Part shown: positions 7,869 through 9,876 of the stretch, in pieces
Position numbering within the stretch: the first letter of the stretch is position 1
How the letters are laid out: every line of letters begins with the position of its first letter
From: Dehalococcoidia bacterium
GTDB lineage: Bacteria > Chloroflexota > Dehalococcoidia > UBA3495
Direction: 5' to 3'
NCBI GenBank assembly: GCA_002730485.1
Contig: PCAH01000036.1
Span: 1 to 9,876 of the forward strand
Length of the DNA: 9,876 nt
Made by a program: the position numbers and the translations under genes
Notes under the pieces: generated by a model
What the model was told of the DNA's origin: nothing
The model's database searches: none
Seen by the model: the letters and a program-made list of their open reading frames with translations, nothing else

Positions 7869-7879
7869 GCATTATGGCT

Positions 7880-7916
7880 AAAAGGGGCTGCGGGTATTAC
7901 TCGCAGCCCCTTTTTT
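7880..7916 (+). terminator. Bidirectional terminator between convergent genes
   Basis: GGGGCTGCG (7884-7892) pairs perfectly with CGCAGCCCC (7902-7910) over a 9-base loop, with six T after and AAAA before. It should end the hydrolase transcript. On the minus strand the four A read as a U-run, so it could also end GMC transcripts that pass the REP-like pair. Confidence 0.9.
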
Positions 7917-7950
7917 GTTTCAACCATGCATACTCAGGAAAGACTAAATC

Positions 7951-7986
7951 CCCTCCCCCGCGCACGGGGGAGGGCTAGGGTAGGGG
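7951..7986 (+). repeat. REP-like palindrome, copy B
   Basis: CCCTCCCCCG (7951-7960) and CGGGGGAGGG (7965-7974) form a perfect 10-bp stem with a four-base loop, followed by the tail CTAGGGTAGGGG. It is the more diverged member of the set. It faces copy C in inverted orientation 39 bases away. Confidence 0.75.
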
Positions 7987-8025
7987 CACCGTTCCAATCA
8001 CCACCAAGTCTCAAGCGAGAAGCTA

Positions 8026-8061
8026 CCCCCATCCTAACCTTCCCCCTGCGAGGGGGAAGGG
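8026..8061 (-). repeat. REP-like palindrome, copy C
   Basis: CCTTCCCCCT (8038-8047) and AGGGGGAAGG (8051-8060) form a perfect 10-bp stem with a three-base loop. On the minus strand it is followed by the tail TTAGGATGGGGG, as in copy A. It lies 27 bases past the GMC stop and could stabilise or end that transcript, but it lacks a T-run. Confidence 0.75.
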
Positions 8062-8087
8062 ACTGCGCGGTGGTTGAGCATCAACGT

Positions 8088-9635
8088 TTATTTGCCTTGT
8101 TTGATCCAGCCGGCTACACGTTCGCCGATCATCATGGTGGTTACGTTGGTGTTAGCGCGGATGCAGTCGGGCATGATCGAGGCGTCCACCACCCGAAGAC
8201 CCTCCAGTCCTTGCACCTTGCCGTATTGATCGACCACGGCCATGGGATCAGACGCCGGGCCCATCTTGCAAGTACAGGAGATGTGCTGTGATGTGGAGAC
8301 CTCCCGGTACAAGAACTCATCCAGCGCATCGTCGGATGCCAACTCTGCGTCGGTTGGCTCGATCCGGTCTAGGATTATGTCCTTGAAGGCCGGGTCTTCG
8401 CCCAGGGCCACGCATATCCGAACCGTCTCACGCAGACGATCCCGATCAAAATCATCTTCCAGGTAACGGTAGTCCAGGAAAGGCTGCACGGCAGGGTCGG
8501 CCGACTGTAGTCGCAATTCTCCCGCTCCGGCGGCCAACTGAATGTCGCTGGACATACGGATGCCCAGAGGAACCATCCTGTCGCCGCCCTGGTTGATGCG
8601 CCCGGTAGCAAACGACTGCATGGAAACCTTCATGTCGTTCCGCAGATCAGATCCGCCGGCGGTGTAGCGCAGGGTAGCCTGCATCCGCGGAGCGTTGCCG
8701 TCCAGCTCCACCTCTGGTTTGGTGCGCCAGGTGACAAAGACCAGTAGATGGTCGCGCATGTTCTGGCCCACGCCCGGGGAATCGTGCACCACTGGGATGC
8801 CGAACTCCTCCAGTTGAGCCTTGGGGCCAACACCGGAGAGCAACAGGGTATGGGGTGATCCAATGGCCCCGGAACTAAGGACGATCTCTGACCCTTCCAC
8901 GGTGAAGACCTCTCCTCCGCTCTCGACCTCCACCCCGGTGGCTCGCTTACCGTCAAAAAGAATCCGTTGCACATGGCAGTTGGCCCGAATGGTCACGTTG
9001 AGTCGATGCCTGATCTGATCCAGATAACCCAGGGCAGTGCTCATGCGGATGCCGTTGGGGTTGTTTAGCGGGGTTGGTCCCACGCCCGTGGAGTCGGGGT
9101 GGTTGTGATCGGGAGCATCCGGATAGCCAGCGGCCCGGCAAGCCTGATAGAAGGCCTCGGTGGCCGGATGCCAGGTGTCGCGGGCGAACCGGTGCATGAC
9201 TATGGGCCCTTCTGAACCGTAGAAGTCGTCGTTGAAATCCGTGTCGGTCTCTATCTTCCTGAAGAATGGCAGGCAATCTTGGTAGGGCCATTCGTCATTG
9301 CCCATGTCAGCCCAGGAGTCGTAGTCCTCGGGCACGCCCCTAAGGAAGACCTACCCGTTGATGGCGCTGGATCCGCCGGTGACTTTGCCCCTTGGTACCA
9401 ACATCTCAGGGGATTTCTCCGTGGCTTTGCCGACGAACTGCCAGTTGTGGTCACTGACCATGATGTCGATCTCGGTGGCGTAACCGAACTTAACCTCTTC
9501 CGGCAATGTCTCAAAATCAGGGTAGTCTGGTCCCGCTTCCAGCAACAGTATGTTCTTCGTGGGGTCTTCAGAAAGCCGGGTTGCGACGATTGAACCGGCT
9601 GAGCCGGCGCCCAGGACAACGTAGTCGTATTTCAT
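8088..9635 (-). pseudogene. GMC-family FAD oxidoreductase with one internal amber codon
   Basis: The locus codes for 515 residues, the normal length for the glucose-methanol-choline family, which oxidises alcohols through a flavin N-terminal domain and a His/Asn active site. The FAD fold GAGSAG is at residues 9-14, with Glu33 ending the second strand (LLLEAG). Next comes the first GMC signature, PRGKVTGGSSAING (81-94), then TAG at codon 95, then VFLRGVPEDYDSWA in the same frame. SSGAIGSPHTLLLSGVGP, the second signature, is intact. The catalytic His451 in QHISCTCKMG and Asn495 in ANTNVTT are present, as in choline dehydrogenase-like enzymes. The frame is otherwise open to the TAA at 8088. Without readthrough only 94 residues, or a restarted C-terminal part from a GTG at 9335, would be made. 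The substrate is unknown. It lies 118 bases downstream of the DinB-family gene on the same strand. Confidence 0.85.
9351..9353 (-). other. In-frame TAG within the GMC signature motif
   Basis: The codon order is GCC ATC AAC GGG TAG GTC TTC CTT AGG GGC. In related GMC proteins this spot, ING-x-VFLRG, usually holds Gln or Met. A single C-to-T change in CAG would give TAG. Frame and motif are preserved on both sides. TAG also ends the luciferase-like, hydrolase and DUF3179 frames in this window, which argues against general amber reassignment. Confidence 0.9.
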
Positions 9636-9639
9636 ATTT

Positions 9640-9645
9640 CCTCCC
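9640..9645 (-). promoter_or_regulatory. Ribosome binding site that fixes the GMC start
   Basis: On the minus strand GGGAGG sits four bases before the ATG at 9633-9635. A TTG four codons upstream (9645-9647) would overlap this site and has none of its own, so the protein should begin MKYDYVVLGAG. Confidence 0.65.
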
Positions 9646-9753
9646 AAAAAGTAGAGTCCCCCCGAAACGCGTATTCCGGAAGGACTGGAAATCTTGAACC
9701 TGCCGATACTTATCAGCAGAACTGTGAGGCCGTGAAAGTGCTAGAGCTAAGTT

Positions 9754-9876
9754 CTAGAACAAGGCCTCGGGGGTTTGGATACCTTCGAAATCAGCCTCGG
9801 AAGCCGGGTTCTCCGGTGTTATGCCAAGGTTGGTCTGCATGTAGTGGTATACCTGCTTCAGGTGATGGGTGCTGTG
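9754..9876 (-). CDS. DinB-family protein, C-terminal fragment (runs off the window)
   Basis: Forty codons are open from the window edge to a TAG at 9754-9756. They begin HSTHHLKQVYHYMQ and end DFEGIQTPEALF. The HSTHH pattern followed by a helix with Lys-Gln matches the last metal-binding histidine motif of DinB/YfiT-like four-helix bundle proteins, many of which are metal-dependent enzymes acting with small thiols or of unknown role. The start and the other metal ligands lie beyond the window. It is upstream of, and co-directional with, the GMC gene, with a 118-base gap between them. The fragment is short, so the family call rests on one motif and the general look of the tail. Confidence 0.6.
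   Translation of the reverse strand, partial: HSTHHLKQVYHYMQTNLGITPENPASEADFEGIQTPEALF

Noticed and set aside
7951..8061. CRISPR array or insertion sequence in the GC-rich repeat zone
   Set aside because: There are only two palindromes in opposite orientation, no regular spacers, no transposase frame and no visible target-site duplication. The REP-like reading fits better.
7926..8291. Plus-strand open frame of 121 codons across the convergent gap
   Set aside because: It runs through the two REP-like palindromes and into the antisense of the GMC gene, so it is not a credible protein.
9351..9353. Genome-wide reassignment of TAG
   Set aside because: TAG ends at least three other frames in the window at the expected protein ends, so it still works as a stop.
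9726..9768. Nested inverted repeats (GAGGCC...GGCCTC enclosing CTAGA...TCTAG) at the end of the DinB-family gene
   Set aside because: The arms are only six and five bases with large loops and no T-run, and they overlap coding sequence. This is likely chance.

Overview
The window holds seven protein-coding loci of a GC-rich, free-living bacterium, two of them damaged. A K+-dependent-type membrane pyrophosphatase, a DUF3179 lipoprotein, a luciferase-like flavin monooxygenase, a halogenase-like flavoprotein, a PF04199 cyclase-family hydrolase, a GMC oxidoreductase and a DinB-family protein together recall Chloroflexota, for instance Dehalococcoidia/SAR202-like genomes rich in flavin oxidoreductases. 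That placement is an inference from gene content only; there is no rRNA or other phylogenetic marker here.

Layout. Bases 1-34 are a perfect palindromic terminator. Positions 50-2086 (minus) carry hppA, with a candidate promoter and a leader hairpin in the 2087-2302 gap. Positions 2303-3528 (minus) are a DUF3179 lipoprotein gene built from two similar lobes and broken by a frameshift between them. A divergent promoter at about 3633-3663 serves a luciferase-like monooxygenase (3751-5028, plus), which ends at a hairpin terminator. A halogenase-like FAD protein (5152-6813, plus) and a cyclase-family hydrolase (6915-7841, plus) follow. The hydrolase is followed by a 4 x 7-bp tandem repeat and a terminator able to work in both directions. 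A facing pair of REP-like palindromes (7951-8061) fills the rest of the convergent gap. A GMC oxidoreductase (8088-9635, minus) is intact except for one in-frame TAG inside a conserved motif. The last 123 bases are the C-terminus of a DinB-family gene (minus) that runs off the window. No gene-free stretch exceeds 300 bases.

How the genes may work together. hppA is a stand-alone bioenergetic gene that couples pyrophosphate hydrolysis to ion export. The three plus-strand genes and the facing GMC gene are all of types used to oxidise or hydrolyse small organic molecules: an FMN-type monooxygenase, an FAD halogenase/monooxygenase, a metal-dependent amide/ester/ring hydrolase and an alcohol oxidase/dehydrogenase. 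A shared catabolic or tailoring role is possible. However, a terminator separates the first two plus-strand genes, so a single operon is not supported.

The most notable signals are the lone amber codon in the GMC gene, the frameshift exactly between two duplicated DUF3179 lobes, the halogenase signature motifs, and three related REP-like palindromes flanking the hydrolase gene. I see no CRISPR array, transposase, tRNA or rRNA, and nothing that amounts to a clearly new defence or mobile system.
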